A stretch of DNA of 64,000 bases from Hyalangium gracile (GTDB taxonomy: Bacteria > Myxococcota > Myxococcia > Myxococcales > Myxococcaceae): positions 1 to 64,000 of the forward strand of contig NZ_JAHXBG010000032.1 of assembly GCF_020103725.1 (NCBI RefSeq). The letters run 5' to 3'. The notes under the pieces are model-generated. The model was not told where the DNA came from. It saw only the letters and a list, made by a program, of their open reading frames with translations, and ran no database searches. Positions 14,481-26,083 of the stretch are shown piece by piece. Position 1 is the stretch's first letter. Every line of letters begins with the position of its first letter. Position numbers and translations under genes: made by a program.

Positions 14481-15800
14481 ATGCCGAAGAACTTCATCCT
14501 CGACACCAACGTCCTCCTCCACGATCCGCGCAGCATCTACGGCTTCAAGGAAAACAACGTCATCATCCCGATCTACGTGATCGAGGAGATCGATCAGTTC
14601 AAGCGCGATCTCTCCGAGCTGGGTCGCAACGCGCGCCTCGTCACGCGCTACCTGGACTCCTTCCGCGCCGAGGGCTCGCTCCGAGAGGGCGTCCCCCTGC
14701 CGCACGGCGGCTTTCTCCGGGTGGGCTTCGCCGACAAGCATCTGCCGCCGGAGCTGGCCGACGGCGACCTGATGGACAACCGCATCCTCGGGGTGGCCAT
14801 CGACCTGATGAAGAAGGAGCCGGACACCGAGGCCGTCTTCATCACCAAGGACACCAACCTGCGCATCCGCGCGGACGCGCTGGGCCTCAACGCCGAGGAC
14901 TACGACACCGAGCGCGTCGAGATCACCGAGCTGTACACCGGCTTCACCGAGCTGCTCGTCCCGCGCGAGGCGGTCGATCAGATGTACAAGCCCGGCGCCG
15001 AGGTGGAGGTGTCCGGGCAGGACAAGCTCTTCCCCAACCAGTGCATCCTGCTCAAGGACGAGACCAACCCCTCGCACACCGCCATGGGGCGCTTCAATGC
15101 CACCAAGGGCCGGATCGTCCCCCTGCTGCGCATCATCAAGGAGGGCATCTGGGGGGTCCGTCCGCGCAACATGGAGCAGGCCTTCGTGCTGGACCTGCTG
15201 CTCAACGACGACATCAAGCTCATCACCATCGTGGGCAAGGCGGGCACCGGCAAGACGCTGATGGCCATCGCCGCCGGGCTCCACAAGGTGACCGAGGAGA
15301 GCCTGTACCACAAGCTGCTGGTGAGCCGGCCCATCTTCCCGCTCGGTCGGGACATCGGCTACCTGCCGGGCAGCGTGGAGGAGAAGCTCAACCCCTGGAT
15401 GCAGCCCATCTTCGACAACGTGGAGTTCCTCATGAACCTCAGCCGCGCCGACAAGAAGGCCGGCCGCGGCTACCACGAGCTGGTCGACCTGGGGCTCATC
15501 GAGATCGAGCCGCTCACGTACATCCGCGGCCGCAGCATCCCCAACCAGTTCATCATCGTGGACGAGGCGCAGAACCTCACCCCCCACGAGGTGAAGACCA
15601 TCATCACCCGCGTGGGGGACAACACGAAGATCGTCCTGACGGGCGACCCCTTCCAGATCGACAACCCCTACGTGGACGCGACCAACAACGGCCTCGTCCA
15701 CGTGGTCAACCGCTTCAAGAACGAGAAGATCGCCGGACACATCACCATGGCCAAGGGTGAGCGCAGCGCCCTGGCCGAGCTCGCGGCGAACTTGCTCTGA
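14481..15800 (+). CDS. PIN-PhoH fusion ATPase/ribonuclease
   Basis: 439 residues with the PhoH2/YlaK layout. An N-terminal PIN nuclease domain (about 1-155) contains DTNVLLHDP at 8-16 and further acidic residues (DNRILG at 99, KDTNL at 123). A linker leads to the PhoH ATPase (about 225-439) with Walker A GKAGTGKT at 252-259 and Walker B FIIVDEAQNL. PhoH2 proteins are reported to couple RNA unwinding and cleavage. ATG 14481 starts at the PIN strand MPKNFILDTN; the longer upstream frame is not needed. DUF493 follows by 29 bp. Confidence 0.92.
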   Translation: MPKNFILDTNVLLHDPRSIYGFKENNVIIPIYVIEEIDQFKRDLSELGRNARLVTRYLDSFRAEGSLREGVPLPHGGFLRVGFADKHLPPELADGDLMDNRILGVAIDLMKKEPDTEAVFITKDTNLRIRADALGLNAEDYDTERVEITELYTGFTELLVPREAVDQMYKPGAEVEVSGQDKLFPNQCILLKDETNPSHTAMGRFNATKGRIVPLLRIIKEGIWGVRPRNMEQAFVLDLLLNDDIKLITIVGKAGTGKTLMAIAAGLHKVTEESLYHKLLVSRPIFPLGRDIGYLPGSVEEKLNPWMQPIFDNVEFLMNLSRADKKAGRGYHELVDLGLIEIEPLTYIRGRSIPNQFIIVDEAQNLTPHEVKTIITRVGDNTKIVLTGDPFQIDNPYVDATNNGLVHVVNRFKNEKIAGHITMAKGERSALAELAANLL

Positions 15801-15829
15801 GTGCTGCGCGCCAGACGACGAGACGTGCC

Positions 15830-16135
15830 ATGAAGAACGACAGTCCCACAGCCACCCCCGGCGAAGGAGAGGAGAAGAAGCCGCTCATCGACTACCCCTC
15901 CATCTACACCTTCAAGGTGATGGGGGTGCAGGAGCACGGCTTCGGCGAGTACGTGCGTCAGCTCTTCAAGCGGCTGATGGGGACGGAGATCTCCCCGGAC
16001 TCCATCCACGAGCAGCCCAGCAGCAAGGGCAAGTACGTGTCCGTGAGCGTCTCGGTGTACCTGCTCTCCGAGGAGCACCGCCGCTCCATCTACGCCCAGC
16101 TTCACCAGGAGAAGCGGGTCATCTACTACCTGTGA
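15830..16135 (+). CDS. DUF493 (YbeD-like) family protein
   Basis: 101 residues. After an acidic N-terminal tail, residues about 20-101 match the small ferredoxin-like DUF493 fold (YPSIYTFKVMG ... YVSVSVSVYLLSEEHRRSIYAQL), reminiscent of an ACT domain. A regulatory role is assumed for the family; the partner is unknown. It is 29 bp behind PIN-PhoH and likely co-transcribed. A GCCCGG-CCC-CCGGGC hairpin just after the stop could terminate the transcript. Confidence 0.85.
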   Translation: MKNDSPTATPGEGEEKKPLIDYPSIYTFKVMGVQEHGFGEYVRQLFKRLMGTEISPDSIHEQPSSKGKYVSVSVSVYLLSEEHRRSIYAQLHQEKRVIYYL

Positions 16136-16223
16136 GCGCCCGGCCCCCCGGGCACCCCCAGGGCCAAAGAGTTTCCACCCCCAACTGGAAGTCCCTCCAC
16201 GGTGGGGTATAAGACGAGATTGC

Positions 16224-16982
16224 ATGAGTCCGGCCGGGCCCTTCCCGCTCTACTTCCCTGGTGATGCTCGGCGTGCCTTCGGCTCCGATGAGGCGACGCG
16301 CCGCTTCGCTCGGGTAGCGCAGCTCGAGCCCGGCTCCCGCATCCTGGTGCTCGGCTGCGGCCCCATCTCCGCGCCGGTGCTGCTGGCCCGCGATCTCGGC
16401 TGCTCGGTCGTGGCGGCGGACACCGAGGACTCGCTGCTCACCCTGGTCCGCGAGCGGGTGAGGGCGCTCGGCCTGGGCGACCGCGTGGAGACGCGGCGCG
16501 TGGACCTGGAGCGGCTCGGCTTCCCGGACGGGGAGTTCGACGCCATCCTCGTCCAGGGCCGGGTCTTCTATCCGCTGGGCACCACCCTGACGACGCTCCG
16601 ACGCCTGCTGGCCCGGCGCGGGCGCATCGGTCTGACGTTCCCGGCCCGCGTGGGGCGCTTCACGGCGAAGTCGGCGCTCGAGTTCTGGGAGAAGCGGCTC
16701 GGGACGGCGCCCCTGCTGCCCCGCGAGCTGCTCCTGGAGCTGGAGGCCCATGGCTACGAGCCCGAGTCCGTGGAGTCGCTCACGGACCTGGAGCTGGATG
16801 CCCTCTACCGCGACGTCGAGGGGCGCCTGGAGGGAGCTCCCGCCGCGGATGCCGAGGTGATGCGGCAGGAGATCGCCGTCCACCGCGAGCAGAATGGCAA
16901 GGCCGGTGTGAGCTACGCCTTCATCGTCGGCCGCCGCAAGGAGCCGGGTGAGAAGCCGCCGGCCTCTCGCGACCGCGGCTAG
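16224..16982 (+). CDS. class I SAM-dependent methyltransferase
   Basis: 252 residues. A Rossmann methyltransferase domain covers about 30-170: motif I ILVLGCGPISAP at about 41-52, acidic AADTED near 70, motif II VDLERLGFPDGEFDAILVQG, then a C-terminal helical part. No substrate-specific signature is recognised. The start ATG 16224 is preceded by TATAAG at 16208-16213, a candidate -10 only about 10 bp away, so the leader would be very short. It converges on the lipid kinase gene, with a strong hairpin between them. Confidence 0.85.
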   Translation: MSPAGPFPLYFPGDARRAFGSDEATRRFARVAQLEPGSRILVLGCGPISAPVLLARDLGCSVVAADTEDSLLTLVRERVRALGLGDRVETRRVDLERLGFPDGEFDAILVQGRVFYPLGTTLTTLRRLLARRGRIGLTFPARVGRFTAKSALEFWEKRLGTAPLLPRELLLELEAHGYEPESVESLTDLELDALYRDVEGRLEGAPAADAEVMRQEIAVHREQNGKAGVSYAFIVGRRKEPGEKPPASRDRG

Positions 16983-17044
16983 TCACGTCCACGCGCCGGG
17001 GAGGGGACACCCTTGCGGCCCCTCGAACCCGTAGCCAGAAACGA

Positions 17045-17076
17045 CGAGAGGCCGGGGACTCGCCGCCGGCCTCTCG
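17045..17076. terminator. bidirectional terminator hairpin
   Basis: Eleven-bp perfect stem (CGAGAGGCCGG 17045-17055 with CCGGCCTCTCG 17066-17076), 10-nt loop, placed between converging genes. No T-run, as is common in high-GC genomes. Confidence 0.7.
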
Positions 17077-17110
17077 GGACTTCGCGTGGGTGCGTGACGC
17101 CCTGCGCGGC

Positions 17111-18202
17111 TCAGTTCACCGCGCCGTGGAAGTCCAGCAGGTCCACGGTCTCGGGCGCGATGGAGAGCTTCACCTCGTCGCGGTAGCCCGCCGCGTCGCC
17201 GCCGATCTGCAGCGGCATCGGCCGGGCGAAGCGGATCGTCACGTCCTTCGCGTGGAAGTCGTGGATGCCCTCGGGGAACCAGCGGCCATTCCACAGCTTG
17301 GGCAGGTTGGCCAGGACGTTCGCGGCGTGCACCTGGCCCAGCCGCACGTGCATCATCCCGCGGCGCTGGTGGGCGAAGGGGAACATCCGGAAGCCGTAGC
17401 CGTAGAAGGGCATCGTCGCCGCGCCCGCCATCATCAGCTCGCCGCGGAAGAGCGCCTCGCCCGGGGCGATGGGCTCGCCCACCGGGCTGCCGTCCGGACC
17501 CAGGCGGTACGCCTCGCTGGAGCCGTTGATCACCTCGCACTCCACCCACGTGGAGTTCGTCAGGTAGTGGGGCACCGTCTTGAAGGCCACCGCGGAGAAG
17601 TAGCCGCCGCTGCCGGTGAGCACCTTCTTGAAGACGCCCTTGCCCAGGTTCTCCTTCACCCAGATGTAGTCGTTGAGCAGCTTGCCATCCACGCCCAGGC
17701 CGGCGAACGGCGTGCGCTGCCCGTCCACCATCACCATGTTCATGCGGCGCAGGCCGGCCACGTCACCCGAGAGGGCGCGCACCACGTCCTGGAGGATGCC
17801 GTCGCCGCCGGGGTTCGAGGCGTTGACGAAGTTGGCCAGCCCGTTGCCCGTGCCCAGCTTCAGTACGCCGAAGCGCGGCAGCGGATGGCCGGCGAAGCGG
17901 CCGCGGGTCTCCGTCTGGCGGAGGAACTCGTTCACGAAGCCCATGAAGGTGCCGTCGCCACCGCCGGTGAACACGAGCGGGTAGCCCCGCTCCAGCACCG
18001 TCTGCGCAATCCGCCGCGCATCCAGCGGCGAGCGCGAGAGGAAGAGATCCTCCTCCGGGACGACGTGCGAGAGCGACTTCACCACCCTCGCATCCACCTT
18101 GCGGGCGTTGGCGTTCAACAGGACGGCGACCTTGGGCTCGGCGGCGACGGACGTCGCGGCGGCCTGGCGGAGATCCGGGGAACGCAGGGGCTGAACCAGC
18201 AT
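17111..18202 (-). CDS. diacylglycerol kinase family lipid kinase
   Basis: 363 residues with the DAGK/sphingosine kinase/YegS fold. The nucleotide-binding GGGDGTFMGFVNEF starts at about residue 79, after VAVLLNANARKV near 26-37, and the C-terminal beta domain follows (GRWFPEGIHDFHAKDVTIRF ... DGDAAGYRDE-like). These enzymes transfer phosphate from ATP to lipid hydroxyls at the inner membrane; the specific lipid is unknown. ATG 18202 has GGAG upstream. It is a lone gene with dnaK diverging upstream. Confidence 0.88.
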   Translation of the reverse strand: MLVQPLRSPDLRQAAATSVAAEPKVAVLLNANARKVDARVVKSLSHVVPEEDLFLSRSPLDARRIAQTVLERGYPLVFTGGGDGTFMGFVNEFLRQTETRGRFAGHPLPRFGVLKLGTGNGLANFVNASNPGGDGILQDVVRALSGDVAGLRRMNMVMVDGQRTPFAGLGVDGKLLNDYIWVKENLGKGVFKKVLTGSGGYFSAVAFKTVPHYLTNSTWVECEVINGSSEAYRLGPDGSPVGEPIAPGEALFRGELMMAGAATMPFYGYGFRMFPFAHQRRGMMHVRLGQVHAANVLANLPKLWNGRWFPEGIHDFHAKDVTIRFARPMPLQIGGDAAGYRDEVKLSIAPETVDLLDFHGAVN

Positions 18203-18633
18203 GGGGGGCAGGCTCCTAGGCAGGAACTGTCATTGCGCGATGCAGCGCCGGCTGCCCACCAGTGCACATTCCTCGCCAACGGCTGACGCGAGGCGTCAGC
18301 TGGAAGCCGAGAAAGTGATTTCAAGGGGTTGGCTCGGCACGTACCGCTGCCCAGGGGGAATGATCGCTACCGGACGGTGACGGCGGTGTAGAGCCGGTTA
18401 CGCACCTTTGACGGCTCGGTGGCGAACGTGTGACGCGCTCGGTCGTCCTCCGCTCGGCCTCCATGGGCCCTGCCAGCGCCCGCCTGCTCCCCGCTCTCCG
18501 AGGGATGGGGGGAGGGCTCGGGCTTTTACGCGTAAACACCGGAGGGGTCGGAGTTTGACACCCCCCCTGGGGTGGTTACGTTGGCGGTACAAAGGGATTT
18601 GCAGAAAAAACTCAGTAGTTTCCGGAGGATACC
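18203..18633. promoter_or_regulatory. dnaK upstream regulatory region
   Basis: 431 bp between divergent genes, no supported ORF. A perfect 12-bp palindrome TTTACGCGTAAA lies at 18525-18536. TTGACA at 18555-18560 with TACGTT 16 bp later (18577-18582) is a plausible housekeeping promoter, giving a leader of about 45 nt to the GTG start. GGAGGA at 18624-18629 is the ribosome site. No CIRCE element is seen. Confidence 0.55.
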
Positions 18634-20541
<1,908 letters not shown>

Positions 20542-20568
20542 CGGACGCGGCTCGAGGCCAGTGAAGTG

Positions 20569-20604
20569 AGAAGGGCCGGTACCTCTTGGGGCACCGGCCC
20601 TTCT
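20569..20604 (+). terminator. rho-independent-like terminator of dnaK
   Basis: Twelve-bp perfect stem (AGAAGGGCCGGT 20569-20580 with ACCGGCCCTTCT 20593-20604) and 12-nt loop, 28 bp after the stop codon; it is followed by TCATT. Confidence 0.85.
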
Positions 20605-20682
20605 TCATTGCGGGCTCCAGCACTCCGTGTGTCATGAGAACGCGAAGCCCGGGTGGCATACTGAGCGTGCGAGAGGTGAGCC

Positions 20683-21090
20683 GTGACGACGCTGATGACC
20701 ACGCCCCCGGGGCATGACGTGATCCTGTTCGACGGGCACTGCCGGCTGTGCAGCGCGGGCGCCCGGAAGCTCGAGCGGCTGCTGGGCGGCAAGGGGACGG
20801 AGCTGCGCTCGTTTCGGGAGGAGGGCGGGCTGGCGGCCTTCCCGGGTGTCTCGTACGAGCGGTGTGAGAACGCCATGCAGCTCGTCCAGGCGGACGGCCG
20901 CGTCGTCGAGGGCGCCGAGGCCATCGTCCGGGCGCTCGGCCGCAGGGCCTGGGGCAGGCTGCTCTATGTCTACTATGTCCCCGGACTGAGGCAGCTGGTG
21001 GACTGGGTGTACGGCATCGTCGCTCGGAACCGCTTCCGCATCGCCGGACGCGAGTGCCCGGATGGAGCCTGTGCGGTGCACTTCAAATAG
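20683..21090 (+). CDS. DCC-family (DUF393) thiol-disulfide oxidoreductase-like protein
   Basis: 135 residues. The N terminus has the DCC signature FDGHCRLC with C20 and C23 arranged like a thioredoxin active site, followed by helices and the family's LLYVYYVPGLRQLVDWVYGIVARNRFRI stretch. The enzymatic role of DUF393 proteins is not well established; a membrane-associated redox role is suggested by family. GTG 20683 follows GAGAGGTGAGCC. It stands alone between the dnaK terminator and the MoxR gene, 51 bp ahead of the latter. Confidence 0.85.
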   Translation: MTTLMTTPPGHDVILFDGHCRLCSAGARKLERLLGGKGTELRSFREEGGLAAFPGVSYERCENAMQLVQADGRVVEGAEAIVRALGRRAWGRLLYVYYVPGLRQLVDWVYGIVARNRFRIAGRECPDGACAVHFK

Positions 21091-21141
21091 GCAGGAGGGC
21101 AGGACTAACATGTCCGCCCTCTCGTTCTCGCCCGCCTACCC

Positions 21142-23709
21142 GTGACCCATCCAACGTCCTATCCCCAAGCCACGCAGGCCTTCCGACGCTTCTTCGGAGA
21201 GCTGCGCGAGACGTACCTCGAGCGAGAGACGCTCTTCACCCAGATCGAGCTGGCGCTCCTGTGCAGGGAGCACGTGCTGGTGGTGGGGCCTCCCGGCACG
21301 GCCAAGAGCGCCATCGCCAGCGCGGTGCTCGGGCGCATCCTGGACGAGAAGACCGGGACCTCCTCGCTCTTCGCCAAGCAGATCGCCGAGTCCACCGTGC
21401 AGACCGACCTGATCGGTCCGGTGGACTTCAAGGTGCTCACCGAGACGGGTCGCACCGAGTACATCACCGACGACGGCATGCTGGGCGCCGTGCACGCGTT
21501 CCTCGACGAGGTGTTCGACGGGCGCGACATGCTGCTGCGCTCCATCCTCAACGTGCTGCACGAGCGTGAGCTCAAGCACGGCAGGCGCGTGACGAGCGGG
21601 CGCATCGAGTGCGCCATCATGACGAGCAACCGGTACCTCTCGGAGGTGCTGGCGCGCTCGCCGGAGCTGCTGCTCGCCTTCGCGGACCGGCTCAGCTTCA
21701 TCGCCTTCGTGCCCAAGTCGTTCGCCCGCCGCGCCAGCCGCGCGGCCATGCTCCATCGCTTCATGCACGGGGCCCGGCCGGACCTGCGCGCCGTGCTCAC
21801 CCTGCAACAGCTCGATCTGCTCCAGGAGGCGGTGGAGAAGGTGAAGGTCTCCAGCCAGGTGCTCGAGGGCGTGGAGCTGCTGGCGGATGGCCTGGAGCGC
21901 TCGCTGTCGGCGCAGGTGGCCAAGCTGCCCGACTACGTGCCCACCAAGTACTTCTCGCAGCGCTCGGTGGTGAAGGCGCTGTGGGCGCTCAAGGCCGCCG
22001 TGGTGCGCGACCAGATCTACCAGCACCCGGACCGGCAGCTCGAGGCGACGATCGACGATCTGGACGCCCTGCGCTGGTTCTTCCTGCTCGGAGGGCCGCA
22101 GGCGGCCGAGGCCGAGGCGCTCCTCAAGGTCGCGGTGGATCCCCGCGAGCGGGCGCAGCTGGAGATCGTCCGGCTGGAGCAGCGGACCTTCGACGAGACG
22201 CTCGCGAAGGTGCGCAACGAGCTCGTCTCCGGCGTGGAGCGCGAGGCCAGCTCGCTGTCGGCGGCGGAGGACGTGTCGGCCGCCGAGGCGCTGGCGCGCA
22301 GCTTCCAGCCAGGCCTGGCCTCCATCACCGCCCAGCGGCTGCTGATGAAGCTCGTCCCGGGGCCTCGGCACCAGGACAACCGGGCGCCGCTCCTGGGGGC
22401 GGCTCGCGGGCTCATCACCGCCGTGGAGCAGCGGCTGGCGCGCGGCATGACGTCCCAGCAGGCCGACGGCGGCGCCGCGGGCGGCGTCAACACCCCCGAG
22501 GGTCGTGGCGGGCTCCAGCTCCTGTCGTCCTTCAAGGACACGCTGGAGCTGTGCCGCTCCGTCCCCGAGCTGCGCCCGTCCTTCGCCCGGCTGTGCGAGT
22601 CCTCCGCGCGCTTGCTGGAGCAGATGCTCGAGATGATCGCCCTCTCGGCCGAGGGTGTGGAGTTCGAGGACGGGCTCAAGATCGAAGGGCTGGTCGCGCT
22701 GGCCGACAACCTGGAGGAGGAGATCTCCCAGGTGTCCGCGCTGTCGGGCCTGCTGGCCGAGGGCGCGCCGGCGGCGATGGAGCGGCTCCGGGCGGCGGAC
22801 GTGGCGGTGCGGCGGCGGGTGGTCGCCTCGCTGCGGCGTCGCGCGGCGGCCGCCTTCCAGTCGCCGAGGCCCGCGGGCAAGCGCGATCCGTTCGAGACGC
22901 TCTCCACGGACTCGCGGCGGCTCACCCAGCTGGAGAACTCGCTCCATGCGCTGGACCCGGCTCAGCCCGGCCTGAAGCAGGAGCTGCTCCAGCCGCTCGG
23001 GCTGGCGTACGCGAAGCAGGTGCTGTCCACCACGCCGTTCGATCGCATCGAGCAGTTCGCCCGCGCCGCGCAGATGGTGGCGGAGAACCTCCGGCAGGAG
23101 GGCGTGCCCCCCGAGGGCGTCATCACCGAGTGCCGGGAGATCATCGAGCAGCGGCTCGTGGAGCACGCCCGCACCCTGGCGCGGGACGTGGCGAGCCCGC
23201 CTCCGGCTCCCTCCGCCGTCGTCAACGGCGATGCCTATTCGTTCTACCGCAACAGCTTCTCCGTCCGCGCACCGGACGGGGAACTGGCCGCGCTGCTCGG
23301 GCTGGACACGCAGCTGGCCTTCGCGCGGCCCCAGCCGGCGGCCTCGTTCCTGTCGGATGGCGTCCGCCAGGCCGTGGCGCAGGCCGAGCTCATCTTCGCG
23401 CACACCCGCATCAAGTACCTGCGCAGCTGGCTCACCCAGCTGTTGACCGCGCTGACGCCGGAGCTCGAGGCGCTCAAGGGAAAGGCGGAGGCGGAGCGCA
23501 CCTTCGAGCGCCTGGTCCGCAGCCGCTTCCCGCTGCTCGCGCTGAAGGAGGGCGAGCTGGTGCGCCTGCGCAGCGTGCTGGGAACGTTGGGCGCCATGCA
23601 GGGAGAGCTGGGCGAGGCCGCGAAGAAGCTCTCGCTCCAGCTGAAGGGCATCGATGAGGACTTCGGGCGCTTCAGCAAGCGCGTCCTGGAGATGCGGTCG
23701 ACACTGTGA
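21142..23709 (+). CDS. MoxR/RavA-type AAA+ ATPase
   Basis: 855 residues. The N-terminal AAA+ module (about 1-240) has Walker A GPPGTAKS at 49-56, a FLDEVFDG Walker B, and sensor TSNRY, as in MoxR/RavA ATPases. The long remainder (about 250-855) is largely helical or coiled-coil and much larger than the RavA accessory region. MoxR ATPases act with VWA-domain partners as metal-insertion or unfolding chaperones. The next gene encodes exactly such a VWA protein, 58 bp downstream, so the two are a RavA-ViaA-like pair. Client unknown. Start GTG 21142. Confidence 0.85.
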   Translation: MTHPTSYPQATQAFRRFFGELRETYLERETLFTQIELALLCREHVLVVGPPGTAKSAIASAVLGRILDEKTGTSSLFAKQIAESTVQTDLIGPVDFKVLTETGRTEYITDDGMLGAVHAFLDEVFDGRDMLLRSILNVLHERELKHGRRVTSGRIECAIMTSNRYLSEVLARSPELLLAFADRLSFIAFVPKSFARRASRAAMLHRFMHGARPDLRAVLTLQQLDLLQEAVEKVKVSSQVLEGVELLADGLERSLSAQVAKLPDYVPTKYFSQRSVVKALWALKAAVVRDQIYQHPDRQLEATIDDLDALRWFFLLGGPQAAEAEALLKVAVDPRERAQLEIVRLEQRTFDETLAKVRNELVSGVEREASSLSAAEDVSAAEALARSFQPGLASITAQRLLMKLVPGPRHQDNRAPLLGAARGLITAVEQRLARGMTSQQADGGAAGGVNTPEGRGGLQLLSSFKDTLELCRSVPELRPSFARLCESSARLLEQMLEMIALSAEGVEFEDGLKIEGLVALADNLEEEISQVSALSGLLAEGAPAAMERLRAADVAVRRRVVASLRRRAAAAFQSPRPAGKRDPFETLSTDSRRLTQLENSLHALDPAQPGLKQELLQPLGLAYAKQVLSTTPFDRIEQFARAAQMVAENLRQEGVPPEGVITECREIIEQRLVEHARTLARDVASPPPAPSAVVNGDAYSFYRNSFSVRAPDGELAALLGLDTQLAFARPQPAASFLSDGVRQAVAQAELIFAHTRIKYLRSWLTQLLTALTPELEALKGKAEAERTFERLVRSRFPLLALKEGELVRLRSVLGTLGAMQGELGEAAKKLSLQLKGIDEDFGRFSKRVLEMRSTL

Positions 23710-23767
23710 GAGCCCGGTCCCGCCAGCTCGGTGTGCCGCGTGAGGCGGCTGCAGGGAGGCCCTGAGC

Positions 23768-26068
23768 ATGCTGGCCTCTCGGCTCACGGAGCTGCGCTCG
23801 CGGCTGGATGCGCTCCAGCAGGACGCCGCCCGCCCCACGGGCATGGTGGGCTGGGCGCTCGGGCTGATGGCTCCCGGCGAGGTGGACCTCGCGTTCCCCA
23901 CGATCGCGGCGCTGGATCGCGAGCTGGATCGGGTGGGCGTCCACACCCTGGCGGACGCGCACCTGCTGCGCTCGCTCGGGGTGAGCAAGGGCAGGGCGGG
24001 CCAGCTCGCCGAGGCGCTGGAGGCCCGGGCGAGCGAGGCGCTGGAGGAGTTCGAGGCCCGCCTGCGCCTGGTGGAGCGCGCGCGTCGTGCCGGCGAGATG
24101 CCCGCCGGAGCGAGGACGACGCTGGAGCGGGCCTTCGTGCAGCTGGCGCGCGTGGTGAAGGTGGCGGACGTGTTCGCCGCCTCGCCGCGAGCCCAGCCGC
24201 CGCCCTTCGAGATCCTCCCGCGCAGCGGCTACTCCTGGCAGGGGCGAGCGCCCAACAGCGCGCGCATGGCCATCGCCGAGTTCCTCGCGGAGCGGGCGCG
24301 CGAGAACGTGGACGATGTGGTCCAGAAGCGGCGCGATCTCGACCTGGCCCACGAGATGCTGCTGCGGCTGGGCTCGGACCATGATCGGGATCGAGGCGTG
24401 GTGCTCCGCCGCGAGGTGGTGGAGGCGCGCGAGCGCACCCGGGCCACCCCGAACGTGCGCTCGCTGCAAGAGCTGGTGAAGCACGTACGCCATACCGCCC
24501 GCCGCTCGCCGGGGGAGGCCTACAAGTCCCTCAAGGGGCTCTATGAGCGCGCCCTGGAGGCCGGGGATGCGCGGCTGGCCGCGACGGCCCGCTCGGCGCT
24601 GGAGCCCATGCTGCCCTCGGAGGGGCGGATGCGGGCCATGCTCGAGCAGGCCGAGCGCCAGGAGCTGTCCCGCTGGTTTGGCGAGAAGCCCCGCGCGATG
24701 GAGCAGGGAGAGGTGGAGCAGGGGCTCCAGGAGAAGGACGCGAAGAAGTCCCACGCGGACGACATCCTGGCGGACCTGGCCTTCTCGCTCGATCCCGAGC
24801 AGCTCGCGGCCTTCGAGCTGGCGGCGGGGTGCGCCCGCTACTTCGACGTGGAGGACACGCTCTCCGAGGAGATCGTCCAGGCGGACACCCAGGCGCTCAG
24901 GCCCATCCGCAAGCGCGTGCCGTACCCCACGCAGATGATGAACTTCGAGACGACGGGCAGCCTCCACGAGGTGCACGAGTTCGTCGTCACCGATCCCCGG
25001 ATGCTCGTCTACGATCTGGCCGCCAACCGGCAGATGGTGCGCGCCTACATGGAGGAGGAGCCGCCACCCAGGCCCAAGAAGATGAAGCGCACCGCCGTGC
25101 GCGTCTACGTGCTGGATGCCTCGGGCTCCATGCACGGCGCCCGGGCCCGCTTCCGCGACGCCATCATCATCGCCGAGCTCAACAACCTGCGCGCCAAGGC
25201 CCGCCAGGGGCTGCCCTTCGATCCGTTGTACTTCTCCTTCTTCAACGACTCGCCCACCGAGCTGTCCCGCGTGGACACCGCCGCCGAGGCCACCCGGCAG
25301 ATCGAGAAGCTCTTCCGCCACTCGCCCGCCGAGGGCCAGACGGACATCACCCTGGCGCTCATGGCGGCGTTCGACTCCATCCGAGCGGCGCAGGGCAGGG
25401 ACCCGTACCTCGCCCGGGCCACCGTGGTGCTCATCACCGACGGCGAGGATCGGGTGGACATGGAGCTCATCCGCCGCACCCGCGCTCCGGTGGACTCGCT
25501 CACCATCGCGCTGAGCTTCATCTCGCTGGGCGAGGAGAACTCGGACCTCAAGTCCCTGGTGCAGGAGCAGCGCTCCCAGGGCGGCCGAGCCTTCTACCAC
25601 CACCTCTCCGACGAGGAGATCCTGTGGGCGCGCACCGAGTTCGACGCGCCCTGGCGCACGCTGCTCCCCCATGACGCGCCCGAGACGCCCGAGAACCTGG
25701 AGGCGCTCTGGCCGCACCTGGAGGCCCTGGAGGCCCTGGCCTCCAAGAGCCGGGCGGTCACCGCGACGGTGGCGGTGGAGGCCTCCTTCGACGCGCTCTT
25801 CCCGGAGGAGCCCCCGCAGGCCCCCGCTCGCGAGCCCATCGGCAAGGACGTGCTGGCGCGGGTGGCGGACATCCTGGACGCCATCTCCGAGGCCGCCTCG
25901 CTGGCGCCCGCCGACCGCCGCGCCACCGAGAGCGTGGTGCTGCTCCAGCACCTGCTGGGCGTCTACCAGCTGACACCCGCGAAGTACCTGGCGGCCCTGG
26001 CCGCGGGAGGAAAGTCCCTCCAGGAGAATCTCGCGAGGCTTCGCCTCCTCTGCCGTCCGTTCGGGTAG
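23768..26068 (+). CDS. VWA domain protein, partner of MoxR ATPase
   Basis: 766 residues. A helical N-terminal region (about 1-400) precedes a von Willebrand A domain (about 440-630) with an intact MIDAS: DASGS at 450-454 (YVLDASGSMHGAR), downstream T in GQTDITLAL, and D in LITDGEDR. The C terminus is helical. ViaA-like proteins stimulate or recruit their MoxR ATPase. GGGAGG precedes ATG 23768. It lies between the ATPase gene and a coiled-coil gene 15 bp downstream, suggesting a three-gene operon. Confidence 0.85.
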   Translation: MLASRLTELRSRLDALQQDAARPTGMVGWALGLMAPGEVDLAFPTIAALDRELDRVGVHTLADAHLLRSLGVSKGRAGQLAEALEARASEALEEFEARLRLVERARRAGEMPAGARTTLERAFVQLARVVKVADVFAASPRAQPPPFEILPRSGYSWQGRAPNSARMAIAEFLAERARENVDDVVQKRRDLDLAHEMLLRLGSDHDRDRGVVLRREVVEARERTRATPNVRSLQELVKHVRHTARRSPGEAYKSLKGLYERALEAGDARLAATARSALEPMLPSEGRMRAMLEQAERQELSRWFGEKPRAMEQGEVEQGLQEKDAKKSHADDILADLAFSLDPEQLAAFELAAGCARYFDVEDTLSEEIVQADTQALRPIRKRVPYPTQMMNFETTGSLHEVHEFVVTDPRMLVYDLAANRQMVRAYMEEEPPPRPKKMKRTAVRVYVLDASGSMHGARARFRDAIIIAELNNLRAKARQGLPFDPLYFSFFNDSPTELSRVDTAAEATRQIEKLFRHSPAEGQTDITLALMAAFDSIRAAQGRDPYLARATVVLITDGEDRVDMELIRRTRAPVDSLTIALSFISLGEENSDLKSLVQEQRSQGGRAFYHHLSDEEILWARTEFDAPWRTLLPHDAPETPENLEALWPHLEALEALASKSRAVTATVAVEASFDALFPEEPPQAPAREPIGKDVLARVADILDAISEAASLAPADRRATESVVLLQHLLGVYQLTPAKYLAALAAGGKSLQENLARLRLLCRPFG

Positions 26069-26083
26069 GCTTCGGCCCCGGAC

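Noticed and set aside
21136-23988. Minus-strand open frame of 950 codons opposite the MoxR gene
   Set aside because: It is the mirror of a gene with very high GC at third positions; composition is His/Arg/Leu/Gln-rich and no domain is seen. The same holds for long antisense frames opposite dnaK, rel, PhoH and the debranching enzyme.
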